Origin: Haliclystus octoradiatus
Lineage: Eukaryota; Cnidaria; Staurozoa; Stauromedusae; Haliclystidae
Reading direction: 5' to 3'
DNA length: 64,000 nucleotides
NCBI GenBank assembly: GCA_916610825.1
Contig: OU744452.1
Coordinates: forward strand, 16,517,103-16,581,102
In this document: one piece after another, positions 1 to 12,100 of the stretch
Layout of the letters: every line of letters starts with the position of its first letter
Position numbering within the stretch: position 1 is the stretch's first letter
Notes under the pieces: model-generated
Seen by the model: only the letters and a program-made list of their open reading frames with translations
Database searches by the model: none
Told to the model about the DNA's origin: nothing
Translations under genes and position numbers: made by a program

Positions 1-565
1 CCTCTAAATTCAAAAGTTTTTACTTTTGGGTTTTTCTCACTCAAGTGCTCACACGATTAACACCTCTTTGCGACTTCGTCTAAGCATAGTCGGCATAGTT
101 GATGCGTATTAAAAATAGTCACAGCTGAACATTGAAAATTTCATTCCGAAAGCAGATTGTCATTGTCATTTCGGCTATTTATTTAGAGACAAATAAGTAA
201 AATGTTTAGTGTTTTTTTCTGGTGTAAACTCTCTTGTGGAAAATAAACGGGTTCCTGTTCGAGGAAAAAGAGTGAGACACAAAAACGTAGCTTTGATTGC
301 ATTTTTGAGGGGGAAATGCTTGCGCAAAGTAAAAATACAAGAAGAACATGTACTGATAAAAATTTTTTCTCTATCTAAAGAAGCAATCTTCCAATATCCG
401 GGATATACACTTTAAGTTCAAATCAGTGTAGGTCCTCTGAGTGGCAGACAGTTGATAACCTACGCCATCATGACATGTGGAAATTCACTGCTTGTTACAT
501 AGCTCCACTTTAATAAAACAAAAGCTACAAAACAAAATGGCTAAAAGAGAAACCTGAACACTTAC
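1..565. other. Left-edge non-coding sequence
   Basis: No convincing exon is visible. The longest open stretch here begins with GTG and has no splice sites or recognisable motif. It is probably intron of the minus-strand gene whose exon lies at 566-654. Confidence 0.4.
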
Positions 566-654
566 CGTCTACAGATTCTGTTAGTTTAACATCAGCTTTT
601 TTCAAATCATCCTCAAGTTTTTCTTTCTCAAATTGTCTTTGCTTTAAATTCTCA
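566..654 (-). CDS. Coiled-coil exon of a gene running off the left edge (partial)
   Basis: Seen: on the minus strand an AG acceptor (ATAAACAG) precedes 89 open bases that end in a good donor (GACG|GTAAGT). The only open frame needs two bases from the previous exon and leaves one base for the next. It encodes about 29 residues, beginning ENLKQRQFEKEKLEDDLKK, rich in K, E and L with heptad-like spacing, so a coiled coil. Inferred: an internal exon of a coiled-coil protein whose 3' part lies left of the window. I do not recognise the family and could not confirm an upstream exon, though a weak candidate lies near 1390-1430. Confidence 0.5.
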
Positions 655-2314
655 CTGTTTATAATAAAAAAGTAAAAACAAGATGATAACTATTGGGAAC
701 AGGACAGCTACTTATTGGGACAGGTCAACAGTGAATCATAATGACATACAGTGCAAAGCATCTTAATTGAAATTCCTGCTTATTGGCAATCTGATCTCAA
801 ATTAATTATTTTTAAAATGACGCCAGGAATTCTTGAGATTTGATTGATCAGATTAACATGATTATACCCTGATGGATTCAACTAGATAAAGTTGTGCAGT
901 TGACATGTTCTGTATATTGTACTGAACTTCTTCATATTATGGAAAGTAGGCTACTAATTAGTGATATGGACACCACAGAGTGATATAAATATTGTTTAAC
1001 AGCTTATTCTTCTTTGAATTCTCCTATTATATTATTTCAATTATATTTTGATAAGTCCAAGTGTGAGGAATATTACTGCAAAATGTTTGATCGTCTATTG
1101 AATAAAAATTCTATATCAAGGCCACCTGTCTATAGTGCTCAACTTGGCAAAGTGCCAATTGGATGATCATTCTATCTTATAAATGCTCAACACTCTATAT
1201 AAAAGCCACCTGTTGATAGTGGTCAATTCATTCAATTCCCCTGCTGTTATACAAACGTTTGCACAGTACCTGGATAATTGCTTTATAACAGAGACAAGAA
1301 GTGAAATCTAAAACAACAACAACAAATAAAATGATATATAGGTTAGCCTTGGGTTCAAGAAATTCAGGAGTTTAACTAACTTCTAAAAGTCTGTAAACTT
1401 TCTTCAAGATTGTATGTAGGCTGTAGGAAATCTACATACAGTATAGGTTAATTAATTAATATACACTCATCGTTCCCAAGAACTAAATTAAGCAAATTGA
1501 TTGGCCGAATATGGTCAAACTGCTGTCAACTAAACTGTATTGACCCCTCTGTATTTTTTTAACTGTTATGACGTAAAGACGTAACGGATAATTGCGTTAT
1601 TGATGCATAAAAATACATTACAAATCATGTTATGATTTTAGGTTACAGACAAAACTGACCAGTTAGCATTGGCGGACTTCTTTCATTGTCATCCGATATT
1701 CACCTTGCCTTCGATCAATAAATGTTTAATATTTGTAAAAGCTATATCAATTGACATTTAAGGTGGCGGCGCAATAAATTTAGAAGATAAAATATTTTCT
1801 TGGATCAACGACAGGTTAAAATCTGATAGCTTGCGTCACAAATCAAACTCCTTCATTAAATGATAGAAACATGGCATGTGATTAATGATTAATTGCTCTG
1901 TTTGCTGTGTGATTTTTGATGTTAATATAAACTATTCGTAGTATTTATGGTTTATTTTCCTGAGGGCTGAGATTGCGATTTTAACCTAAGAAGACGAATA
2001 ATTCCTTGAAGTATTGCAAAATATTAATTATTTCCTTTTTTACCATTTTGCACAGAAAAATTGATTCAATCTATTTGAACAAAATATAAGTGAAAACCGT
2101 AGTGGAAACCATGTACGTTACACCGGATATATCCGGCGCAGAACTGAGTTGATTTTACGCCAAATTGGTTTACTTTGGCATGGAAATTTAATAATTTTCT
2201 ATAGTTTTCAACCAAATTTTGGCTTTTTGGCGTATTCTTGAATATTGACTTGGTGTGGCATAATTTTGGCGTAAATATCTGGCATACCAAATACGAGGAT
2301 TCCACTATGGGGTG
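655..2314. other. Non-coding stretch with decayed repeats
   Basis: No gene is supported. The stretch holds a possible family E relic (about 745-805, starting TACAGTG) and decayed family A blocks (about 1113-1230). A perfect palindromic core CCGGATATATCCGG lies near 2121-2134. It ends at the gypsy target site GGGTG (2310-2314). Confidence 0.5.
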
Positions 2315-2493
2315 TGTCACAATCAAGCTGATAGATTGATAGTATATAATTAAGACTTCAATACAACATGTTCGTACAGTTGCCACGAGGGGAATAAACT
2401 AAAACATAGGTTACATACATATTCGATAATAGCAGTCACGCTCATATCAGGTTACACTTACTCAGGTTACATAAAGTTAAGCTGTACGTAACA
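2315..2493 (-). repeat. 3' LTR of the gypsy element
   Basis: This 179-bp direct repeat of 6637-6812 begins TGTCAC and ends GTAACA. It is the 3' LTR because the element reads leftward and the polypurine tract lies just inside it, at about 2494-2506. Confidence 0.95.
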
Positions 2494-2646
2494 TCTCCCT
2501 TCCCTTAAAACATAATTAATAACTGTAAGATTCTATTTATTGATTATTAAAGTTCCTTATTAAAGTCCTTGGTAATTATTTATGATTATGATAAAACTGT
2601 GAGATCATTGTTTGATTGTTAAGAATTAACGTTATTTATTTTCTAA

Positions 2647-5600
2647 TTAATCTGGAATAAATCTATTTGGTGGTCTAACCACTCTACCACTCTTTCTTGT
2701 AGCTGTATCATCATTTGTATCACCATTTCTCCCATTATTTTGCAATACATCATTATCGTTAGTATCATCGGCTACTTCTAGATCATGATCTTCTTCATCA
2801 GTAGTAATACTTGGTACTAACTTTAGATGTTGCCGATTCCTCCTGTATATTGCTCCATTGAATTTAATTAAGTATGATCTTCTTGACTTATTAGCAGCAA
2901 TAATTTTCCCTTTTTCACTCCATTTGTTATCCTTCCCAATACGAGTACGTACGTAATCATTTACTTTTAATACCGGTAAATCTCGTGCTCCATTTCGAGA
3001 GTCATAATTTTTCTTGTACCTTTCTTTTTGTTGAATATCATTTTTCCTCATCTGTCTATCCACTGGTGATTTTGGTATGAGAGTTGATGGTAGAACTGGC
3101 AATTTCGTCTGAAGATTTCGTCCCATCAGCGCTACAGCTGGTGCAACACCTGTTGTACTATGTGTTGTATTTCTATGTAACAATGCCAAATCAACATCAG
3201 CTTGGCTTAAAATCTTTTTCGCAATGGCTACACCTCTTTCTGCTTCCCCATTTGATTGCGGATGATATGGATCAGTTGGATCATGATGAAACCCATAAGA
3301 TATAGCAAAATCCTCAAATTCTGATGCTGAAAATTGTGGACCATTATCGCTCACCACTGTATCAGGTATGCCATGTGTTGCAAACACACTTTTAAATTTT
3401 GAGATTGTAGTCGAGCATCTCGTATTTGTTAACAGTTTAATGTCTATCCATCGAGAGTAATAATCCATAAAAACTATGTATGATTTATTATTGTGTGTAA
3501 ATAAATCACAGGCAATTTTCTGCCATGGCCTTGAAGGCAGTGGTGTTGGCTTTAAAGGCTCTTTTCTATTATTTCTTGATGTGATTTGACAGTCGTTACA
3601 CGCCTCTATTGTTTCAGTAATAGATTTTCCAATACCTGGCCACCATACACTAATTTTTGCATTTTCTCTGCATTTTGTAATACCTTGATGACTTTCATGT
3701 AATTTATGCATAATATCATTCTGCAATATACTAGGAATGACAATACGCCCCTGGTAAATAATTAATTCTTTTACAATTGATAACTCACTTTGATGTTTAA
3801 TATATGCTTTTACATTATTATTTACAGAACTTTGAACAGCTGGCCACCCATTAATAATATAACGTTTAACTTCTATTAATGTTTCATCTTTTTCAGTGGC
3901 TGTTTTTATAGCTTCAAGTCTGTTGTGGCTAACAGGCCAACCTTGTACAATGGTGTTAACAAACAGCTCAATCTCATCACTTTTTAAGGTCTCATGATCA
4001 GATGGTAATATCACTGGATTACGGGACAAAGCATCTGCTATTAGCAAATCTTTACCTGGTACATGGGTAACATTAGGGTTGAATCGCATCAGTCTCATTA
4101 AAAGGCGCTGACAGCGAATTGGGCATTCATCTAAGTTTTTGGTGGTCATCAGTGGTACAAGCGGTTTGTGATCTGTGATTAATTCAAATGATGGCAATCC
4201 TATCAAGTATTTAGCAAACTTTTCACATGCCCATACTGAAGCCAAAGCTTCTTTCTCAATTTCGGCATAACGTTTCTCAGACTTAGATAATTGTCTGGAA
4301 CAAAAGGCAACCGGGCGGAATTCACCCTGGCAGCGTTGTAGTAAAACACCACCTAATCCAAACGAGCTAGCATCTGCACTAACCATTAACTCCTGATTTG
4401 GGTCATTAAATACTAATGATGGTAAATTTTTTAATTCCTCTTTAATGTCTATTAACGCTTGAATCTGCGGAGACCCCCAATACCAACTTTTATCACCTTT
4501 TAATAATTCACTTAATGGATAAAGCTTTGATGACATGTTCGGAACAAATTTTGTTAAGTAATTCAACATACCCATAATTGTTCTAAGCTCACTAATATTA
4601 TTTGGAGCTTGTAACTGAAATAGTGCATTTAATCGGTCACTGTGTGGTCTGATTCCATCAGAGCTGATAGTATGGCCAAAATATTTCAATTCTTGGCAAT
4701 TTATCTGACATTTTTCTTTATTTAGCTTAAGTCCAGATTTATAAATTTTGTCATAAACCTTGTCTAATCGTTGGTTGTGTTCTTGTTCAGTATTACCATA
4801 GACTATAATATCGTCCATAATAACGTTACACCCATCAATATCACTTAACAGATCTTCCATTTTCTTTTGAAAAATTTCTGGGGCACAACTTATTCCCATA
4901 GGTATTCTATTAAAGCAAAACCTTCCTATTGGCGTAATAAAAGTTGTTAGCATTGAGCTTTCTTCATCAAGCGGGATTTGGTAATAACCGCCTGATGCAT
5001 CTAATGCACTGAAATGTTTCGCTCCTGCTAAATTGGGAGCTACATCATCTAAGTTTGGTAGCATAAAATGTTCTCTCTTTACATTGCAATTGAGCTTCTT
5101 ATAATCGACGCATATTCGAACCTTCCCATTTTTTTTCACTACAGGTACCATGGGGGAACACCAATCAGAAGGGCTGGATACTTTCCTAATAATCCCTTTT
5201 TCTTCCATTCGAAGTAATTCTTCCTTAACTTCAGGTAAAATAGGAAACGGTACTCTACGTGGAGCTGTCACGCAAGAAGGAGTAGCACCATCCTTAAGGG
5301 TGATTTTTACTGGTGTTGTAATCATTTTACCAAAAGATGCAAATATATTATTTTCAATATTGTCAATGCGTTTAATTAGATTAAATGTAATGAGTTCATT
5401 TCGTCCTAACAAATTGTTTTTCGTTCCACGGATTACATATATCTCACAGTTCTTAAACGTTGAACCGTGACATAACTTAGTTGTAAACTTACCAACACAA
5501 CGAACTGCCCCGCCAGGCGATGACAGGTGTTTACTTACGGCTGCAAGTTCAGGTTTCGGATATAAACTTTTCCAAGTGCTCTCTGTAATAACTGTAACGT

Positions 5601-6066
5601 CTGCACCAGTATCCAATTTAAATTCTATATCTTTCATATTTATCTTCATGTTTGTATTCCATGGTTCCGCATTGGCTTTGTTGTATGTAATGGAATCCAA
5701 ATAAAATTCATCATTGCTATCCTCGTCTGTCTCAACTTCTACTATTTCCCTGATATTCTTTGAACGACACATTTTCGCAAAATGTCCTGGTCGTTTACAT
5801 TTGTTGCAACTCTTTCCTTTTGCAGGACATCGATCTTGCTCGTGTTGATATCCACATTGGCTGCAATCTTGATTTTGACGCGTTGTTCGTGTTGCTGTTG
5901 ACGACCAATTCCTCTGATATCGACCTTTGTTTGACCGCAACTCTTGAACACTCAACTCTTCATTCACGCTCGACACGCTATCATCATCTTCATTCATTCG
6001 CGATTGTTGTTTAATTTGCATTTTAATCATCTCTGTTTGTCTTGAGATATCAATAGCTTTGGCCAA
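2647..6066 (-). CDS. Gypsy pol polyprotein: nucleocapsid, protease, RT, RNase H, integrase
   Basis: An uninterrupted frame of 1,139 codons. It opens with TTG; the first ATG in frame is at 6030, so the true start probably comes by frameshift from gag. Domains in order: two zinc knuckles (about 68-101, the second a canonical CCHC), aspartic protease with DTGA (152-155), reverse transcriptase with LDASGGY (about 355) and an MDD active-site box (417-419), RNase H (ADASSFG, about 545), an HHCC integrase zinc finger, the DDE core (SDNGPQF; NGEAERG) and a basic C-terminal tail. Known: this set copies element RNA into DNA and integrates it. No stop codon interrupts pol, so it may be recently active. 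Confidence 0.93.
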   Translation of the reverse strand: MAKAIDISRQTEMIKMQIKQQSRMNEDDDSVSSVNEELSVQELRSNKGRYQRNWSSTATRTTRQNQDCSQCGYQHEQDRCPAKGKSCNKCKRPGHFAKMCRSKNIREIVEVETDEDSNDEFYLDSITYNKANAEPWNTNMKINMKDIEFKLDTGADVTVITESTWKSLYPKPELAAVSKHLSSPGGAVRCVGKFTTKLCHGSTFKNCEIYVIRGTKNNLLGRNELITFNLIKRIDNIENNIFASFGKMITTPVKITLKDGATPSCVTAPRRVPFPILPEVKEELLRMEEKGIIRKVSSPSDWCSPMVPVVKKNGKVRICVDYKKLNCNVKREHFMLPNLDDVAPNLAGAKHFSALDASGGYYQIPLDEESSMLTTFITPIGRFCFNRIPMGISCAPEIFQKKMEDLLSDIDGCNVIMDDIIVYGNTEQEHNQRLDKVYDKIYKSGLKLNKEKCQINCQELKYFGHTISSDGIRPHSDRLNALFQLQAPNNISELRTIMGMLNYLTKFVPNMSSKLYPLSELLKGDKSWYWGSPQIQALIDIKEELKNLPSLVFNDPNQELMVSADASSFGLGGVLLQRCQGEFRPVAFCSRQLSKSEKRYAEIEKEALASVWACEKFAKYLIGLPSFELITDHKPLVPLMTTKNLDECPIRCQRLLMRLMRFNPNVTHVPGKDLLIADALSRNPVILPSDHETLKSDEIELFVNTIVQGWPVSHNRLEAIKTATEKDETLIEVKRYIINGWPAVQSSVNNNVKAYIKHQSELSIVKELIIYQGRIVIPSILQNDIMHKLHESHQGITKCRENAKISVWWPGIGKSITETIEACNDCQITSRNNRKEPLKPTPLPSRPWQKIACDLFTHNNKSYIVFMDYYSRWIDIKLLTNTRCSTTISKFKSVFATHGIPDTVVSDNGPQFSASEFEDFAISYGFHHDPTDPYHPQSNGEAERGVAIAKKILSQADVDLALLHRNTTHSTTGVAPAVALMGRNLQTKLPVLPSTLIPKSPVDRQMRKNDIQQKERYKKNYDSRNGARDLPVLKVNDYVRTRIGKDNKWSEKGKIIAANKSRRSYLIKFNGAIYRRNRQHLKLVPSITTDEEDHDLEVADDTNDNDVLQNNGRNGDTNDDTATRKSGRVVRPPNRFIPD

Positions 6067-6541
6067 AGTTAATCCACTGGTAAGCTGTAATTTTTTGCTT
6101 GACTTGTTTGTCTTTCAGACCAAGAACAAGACGATCACGCACGTGGTCATCTGCGTCGATATACGAACAATGAATAACTAATTCTTGTAATGACCGAATA
6201 TATTCTTCAACGGATTCCCCTTGGTTTTGTCTCCTTTCGTTAAAAATCGCCCGTTCATGTATTATGTTTCGTTTAGGGATGAAATATCCTGTAAATTTCT
6301 CACTGATTTCTTTATAATATTCGTCTGCGTCATCTGGCTTTATTTTAGCATCCAACGATAACGTTTTAAAAATCTTTGAAGCTTCTCTGCTACCCATGCA
6401 GTAAATTAAAGCATCTCGTTGATTTTCACCAACTTGTTTATCAAGAAACGAAATTCTTCTGAACCGGTTAAAATCATCTAACCAATCTTCCCAATCGGCC
6501 GGTTTAAATGAAAATTTCGCTGGCTGTTGATATTGTGCCAT
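6050..6541 (-). CDS. Gypsy gag, N-terminal part
   Basis: 163 codons from an ATG at 6541. The product resembles the capsid part of K02A2.6-like gypsy Gag: a tryptophan-rich start (WEDWLDDFNRF), then a helical domain with ESVEEYIRSLQEL and a basic end. The frame stops at 6050 and overlaps pol by 17 bases. The pol frame is offset by one base, and the switch falls at a run of six A residues on the minus strand (about 6097-6102). No canonical slippery heptamer is visible. The offset may be a single-base mutation, a sequencing slip or true recoding. Confidence 0.85.
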   Translation of the reverse strand: MAQYQQPAKFSFKPADWEDWLDDFNRFRRISFLDKQVGENQRDALIYCMGSREASKIFKTLSLDAKIKPDDADEYYKEISEKFTGYFIPKRNIIHERAIFNERRQNQGESVEEYIRSLQELVIHCSYIDADDHVRDRLVLGLKDKQVKQKITAYQWINFGQSY

Positions 6542-6636
6542 TTTGGCTAACGCTGATTTTAACAGTTAGTAATTAAAGTATAATGGAAAATATAAAATAA
6601 CTTGTAGTAATATAATAAATTTAACATCTGACACCA

Positions 6637-6812
6637 TGTCACAATCAAGCTGATAGATTGATAGTATATAATTAAGACTTCAATACAACATGTTCGTACA
6701 GTTGCCACGAGGGGAATAAACTAAAACATAGGTTACATACATATTCGATAGCAGTCACGCTCATATCAGGTTACACTTACTCAGGTTACATACAGTTAAG
6801 CTGTACGTAACA
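6637..6812 (-). repeat. 5' LTR of the gypsy element
   Basis: A 176-bp LTR nearly identical to 2315-2493, missing three bases near the middle (ATTCGATAGC here, ATTCGATAATAGC there). It is followed on the right by the second GGGTG target copy. Confidence 0.95.
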
Positions 6813-7021
6813 GGGTGAAAATGATACAAAAATTCCAGTTTTTATGATGTCAAATTCTCGTTTCTGAAGACATTTTTGACAAATTCCTGTTTGATGACAT
6901 CAGAGTAGAGAGATTCTTAATTCCTGTTTTATAGGAACCCCTTTTAAATAACGAGTGAGAAAACTGCTTAATCCATGTTTAAAATTGAATGAAGCATATT
7001 TTGGTACTTGGGTTATAAATT

Positions 7022-7327
7022 AGTTCGACTGTCGTTCAAATCCACCTAAGGTCAACTCAGCCTTGACTTTATCTGAAACATCAAATGAGTACCATCTGAG
7101 GATGGCGGATGGAATGGTCTAAAGGGAATTGCATTGTGAGTAGCTGCGGTGCATCGTTGCGCATTGACAATCAAGACATATCTGCCATGAAATCTGTTGA
7201 AATTAATCTGCATTGTCGCTTCTGAGATCAACAAAGAGTGTTTAAAATCATTGCTCTCAGCGAAAAAAGCCACTCATCTAGAAATAGAGGAGTGGTACGG
7301 GTGCCTTCGGTAGGGCGACACAGTCTA
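7022..7327 (+). repeat. SINE-like family C, copy 1 (5' truncated)
   Basis: About 300 bp shared with 14041-14360 and, in reverse, with 17410-17498, 20022-20157 and 38251-38345. It begins near a B-box-like CGTTCAAATCC and includes CTGAGGATGGCGGATGG. It ends in a conserved tail, CTTCGGTAGGGCGACAC. The tRNA-like A box seen in copy 2 is missing here. Confidence 0.75.
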
Positions 7328-8511
7328 CATTACTTTTTATAAATTAGTTGTCTAATGCAATTCTCAAGTTTAAAAGCAATTCTGCAATTTCTTATAATCA
7401 TATCAATTGAAGACCAATTAGTTATTTCATTGACTTTTGGAGTGTTTGCATTAAAATGCTTTCATAAGGAGGGTGGAGGGCGGCTCAGCCGGCCCTAATA
7501 AGCAATGCAATTGCATGGGCAGGACAGCACATGCTATAATAAATAGAACATTAATTAAACGTTGGTCGTTGGATTGTCTGATTCGTGTCACTTTTAAGCA
7601 TAGTAGTCAACTCAAGAACTATTTCATAGCGACAAACCAATGTTTTTGGCTTTGCCAAATCAGATTCCTAAACCTTCAGGCACTAAAAGTACTAACATAA
7701 AATTTGAAAAATTAATTATACATACCGAACTATCAGCTTGCTGGTTTTGCATATTGAATTATTTTTTATATGAATCACATGTGTGAACCAATGGGTGTAA
7801 TTTACTATTCCTTTAGCATTTTAAATCTGAAAATCAAATCAGTGGGAAATCTATAAAAAGAAGCACCGAAGTCTGATTGTCTAATCTAAAGCTTTGGCGG
7901 ATATCAAAACATCAAAAATTGAAACCTTGTTGATTAAGCCTCTCCTGTGTGTGAATAAATGAAACAAATTTCCAAAAATTCGTACCAGCTCTTCTGACGA
8001 TCTTGACTGACCAAATTCCGCTTTCTTTGATTTTCCGAAATTTGATGGTTGGTAATTGGTATTAAGCTGGTATTAAGTGGTTACCTAGCCTAACCAAACA
8101 TGTCATAAAAATAAGTGAGACTTGGAACAAGTCAATTGACGATCCATCTATATTTATTTGCTTACAGATGAAATTTTCTGAAAAATAAGAAGGAGGCGTG
8201 GCATAGTTCGTGGAATATTTTGCATATAACGACCTCACACGGAATTCAGAAGGTGATTAGTGATTTTGCCCGCAATGACTCAAGTAGTCAGTAGTTATTC
8301 ATTATCAAATTTAAATATGAAATGTCGACAGTTGTGTGAATGTCCGTTTCAAATCCGCATAAACAAAAATTAATCCACAAAAATACTTCTGTCAAGCTGC
8401 ACCCTTATACTCACATTTTCTCAGGGAGGGGTAAAAGTAAAAAGCTTAGACCCCACACCCCGCTGATGACGACCAGCTTGACGGTTTTCGAAATCACTAA
8501 ATAGCGATACA
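7328..8511. other. Non-coding spacer
   Basis: I see no gene, structured RNA or clear repeat here. Short open frames such as the one at 7473-7700 lack ATG context and recognisable motifs. Confidence 0.5.
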
Positions 8512-8830
8512 CTTTGACTTGCCCAAGTCTCACTTTTTACCATGACGATTTTTATACTTAATACCACTCGTCAAATTGCGGCATATCATAGCGGGACATA
8601 TAGGTCAGTCAAGGAAAAACTTTGACTTACCCAAGTCTCACTTTTTATTATGACGATTTTGATACTTACCACTCGTCAAATTGCGGCATATCATAGCGGG
8701 ACATATAGGTCAGTCAAGGAAAAACTTTGACTTACCCAAGTCTCACTTTTTATTATGACGATTTTGATACTTTCCACTCGTCAAATTGCGGGTATCAAAG
8801 CGGGACTTCTAGGTCAGTCAAGGAAAAACT
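8512..8830. repeat. Tandem repeat, three ~105-bp units
   Basis: Three head-to-tail units start near 8512, 8619 and 8724. Each begins ACTTTGACTT and contains CAAGTCTCACTTTTT and CTCGTCAAATTGCGG, then AGGTCAGTCAAGG at the junction. Units 2 and 3 are almost identical and unit 1 is more diverged, so the last duplication is recent. Confidence 0.9.
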
Positions 8831-9137
8831 GTGCCGTGAGCAAATTTTTTGACCCCTGAGCAATTGTGAGCTAATTGCGATCTAAATTTTGCTACTAAAA
8901 ATACCACATTGTGAGGGTGGGAGCTACATGCTGTGGGCCTGTGAATTCAAATTAAACACAAACTCAGTTGATGTGACGAAAAAATGGTCATTTATCTTCG
9001 TTGTATACGAGAGACAATAGACGGTATTGTCTATTGTCTACCGGATTATACTTTAACAGTCTTGTGATGCATAGACAGTTCAGAAGATAAATAACAATTT
9101 TATTGAATTGAATAGAGATTCACAAACTTGTTTCAAA
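8831..9137 (+). other. Upstream region of the P5 ATPase gene
   Basis: This is the presumed 5' UTR or promoter. A short inverted repeat around GACAATAGACGGTATTGTC lies at about 9013-9031, followed by another GTCTATTGTC. No TATA box is certain. Confidence 0.35.
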
Positions 9138-12100
9138 ATGGAGAAGGAGCGACTTACAAACCCACTATCTTCCAAAAGGCACAACCAAGAAAATGAAGGA
9201 GAACTGGAAATATTATACTACAAGCAAACAAAAAATATTAAATGCTTATATTATTTTATTTGTATTTTCACATTTGGTTTATTTTGGTTATTCTGTTATT
9301 GGTTCCAAACATTGCAATTAAAATTATTGTGTTCCACGTGTTCACCCACGGATGCTGATCGAGTTTTAGTCATTGATAAATCAAACAGAAGAAGCGAGGT
9401 GTGTTTCATAACAAAACTGATACATAGTATTGATGTTAATTATTCCAAAGTTTTGCAAAAATGGAAAAGTAACTTAATAGTAGGTGAATTTAAATATTTT
9501 GAATTTGGTTATTCAAGATATATATATGATTATGAAATGGATTTATTTACTCGATTATCTAATCCAAATGGATCTGAATTATTTCAAGATTTAGACAGAT
9601 CTAATACAGAAATTGGACTAACAACTGAAGAAGCTAACATTTTGCAAATTATTTTTGGTAAAAATCGAATTCATATTCCACAAAAATCATACTTATATAT
9701 ATTTATGGAATTAATATTTAATCCTTTATACTTTTGTCAATTCATCTCGATTATACTATGGGGATATGAAGATTATATTTCGTATAGCGTTTTCATTGGT
9801 ATTACATCGATATTATCACTAATTGTAATAACAATGTTAACTAAACGTCAAATGACCAAACTTAAAAATATGGTTGAAGCAACAGTACAAATTAAAGTAT
9901 TAAGAGATAAAACATGGCAAGTAATTTCGAGTGAAGAACTTGTTCCTTGTGATATTGTTAAATTCAATACAAGTTATAATTTACCATGCGATGCAGTACT
10001 TTTAAACGGACAAAGTTGGGTTGACGAAAGTCTTCTCACTGGAGAAAGTGTACAAGTACTCAAAACATCTCTACCACATAAAACCAATTATCTAAATACA
10101 ATAGTCCCTCATCAGCTTTTACATGGCACAAAGATTGAAAAAGTATTCAACCCTTCCGAAGAGAATATCGTCATTGCTGGTGTTTGGTGTACAGAATTCC
10201 GTACAGTTAAAGGTCAACTAATCCGTGACCTATTACTTTCGAAAGGTGCTATTTTTCATTACTATTCAGACTTTCTTAGATTTATTGCTTTTATGTCTAT
10301 ACCAGCTTGTATAGGATTTGGATTAACTACGTATTTCCTTATGAAAAATGGCACCTCTGTAGATCATATTATTGTCCGTGCCTTGAATATTACAAGCGTA
10401 ATTGTTCCGCCTGATTTACCAGTAGCTTTGGCTGGATCAATTATTTTTACCGCATTTCTACTTCGCAGAGCAAAAATCTATTGTATTGAGTTACCAAGTG
10501 TCAGTTTATGCGGACGAATTAGTGTATTTTGCTTTGATAAAACTGGAACATTAACCGAAACAAATTTAATTGTTGAAAGTGCTACACCTGTAACAGAAAC
10601 TTTGACGGAAGAAATTTTAAAAGATTCTGGAATATCAATTCGATTAGTGGATGCTATGAAATTATGTCATTCGTTGCTAGAGACTGGGGAGCAGTTGAAA
10701 GGTGATCCACTAGAAGAAGCTATTTTTAGATATGCAAATCAGGAAATTGACGTCGAAATGGATAATCAGTTAATTGATAGTAGAGATAAGGAAATTGTAC
10801 CACTTCAAAACATTATAGATCATCGAATTATTAAAACATTTCCATTTCAATCTGAATTCAGCCGTATGAGTGTATTAATTCAATCGAAACAATTATTAAT
10901 TATATGCAAAGGTGCTCCGGAGAAAATAATTGAATTATGTAATCCAAAATCTATTAATGATGAACTTTTGTTTACACTCGAAAATAAAGCTAGAGAAGGA
11001 TATCGTCTAATTGCGTATGCTATAAAACAATTCAAAGAACATAATATAAATATTGATGGATTAACCAGAGAAGATGCAGAAAAAGATTTATATTTTCTTG
11101 GGTATGTTTTACTGAAAAATACAATCAAAGAAATATCAACAAATATTTTAACAGAATTAAGAGAAGCAAATATACGACAGATTATGGTAACAGGAGATCA
11201 TTTATTAACTGCAATACATGTTGCTAAAGATTGTAAAATGATTATAAATGATATATCATTACTCAAAATAAAAGATAATCACGTGATATGTGACAAGGGA
11301 TATGGGTATGAATTAGGTCTAACAGGTGATGTATTTGAGTGGTTAAAACAAAATGATGAATTAGCATATCAACGTATATTATTATATGGTGTTGTATTTG
11401 CAAGAATGTCACCAAATCAAAAATCACAATTAGTTGAAGATTTAAGAGAATTGGATTATTGTGTTGGAATGTGTGGAGATGGGGCTAATGATTGTGGGGC
11501 ACTCAAATCAGCTGACGTAGGGGTGTCTCTATCTGAAGCAGAGGCCTCAGTTGCATCGCCTTTTACGAGTCAAATTCAAGATATTTCATGCTGCAGTCAG
11601 TTAGTTAAACAAGGAAGAGCATGTTTGGTTACAACCTCGACAATGTTTTTATTTATCATAATGGCTGGTTTTCTATTTTCAACCACACTTTTGTACTTAT
11701 TCAGTGTTAATTCTAGCTTAAGTGATTTTCAAAGTGTTTATAATTATTTTATACAAGTTGTACCATTAATTATTGCACAATTATGTTCAAAGGCAAGTCA
11801 ACAAATTAATAAAAAGAAACCATCATTGAGATTATTTCGTAGTAATTTAATTATAACAATGATATTTGTTATTTTAATTCAAACAGGAATGATTAGTTTA
11901 TGCTATATTTTACCAAGATTTTATCCGTGGTATCAAAAAGCATCTGAATTTGATAATAAAGGTTATTATTTTGATTTAAAAGGGTATGAATCAACAACCT
12001 TATTTCATAATTTAAATTTATCAACAATGTTAATACCAATATTGATTTATCAAGGAAAACCTCATTTGCTATCGATTTATCACAATTGGATTCTCATTCT

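Larger units (their letters stand above)
2315..6812 (-). mobile_element. Complete Ty3/gypsy LTR retrotransposon (K02A2.6/Mag-like)
   Basis: The element is 4,498 bp and reads right to left. Its LTRs, 2315-2493 and 6637-6812, begin TG and end CA and differ mainly by a 3-base indel. It is flanked on both sides by the 5-bp target duplication GGGTG (2310-2314 and 6813-6817). Next to the 5' LTR on the minus strand is a primer-binding site starting TGGTGTCAGA, which matches the 3' end expected of a tRNA-Leu. A purine tract (AAGGGAAGGGAGA) abuts the 3' LTR. Gag precedes a protease-RT-RNase H-integrase polyprotein. The intact structure and similar LTRs suggest a fairly recent insertion. Gag and pol are in different frames, offset by one base at an A6 run. 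Confidence 0.95.

Noticed and set aside
209..415. 68-codon frame near the left edge
   Set aside because: It begins with GTG and has no motif or splice support.
1390..1430. Upstream exon of the left-edge coiled-coil gene
   Set aside because: An acceptor and donor are present, but no reading phase joins cleanly to the exon at 566-654.
9108..9137. Longer ATPase start at 9108
   Set aside because: The codon there is TTG. Nuclear eukaryotic genes rarely start so; the ATG at 9138 has good context.
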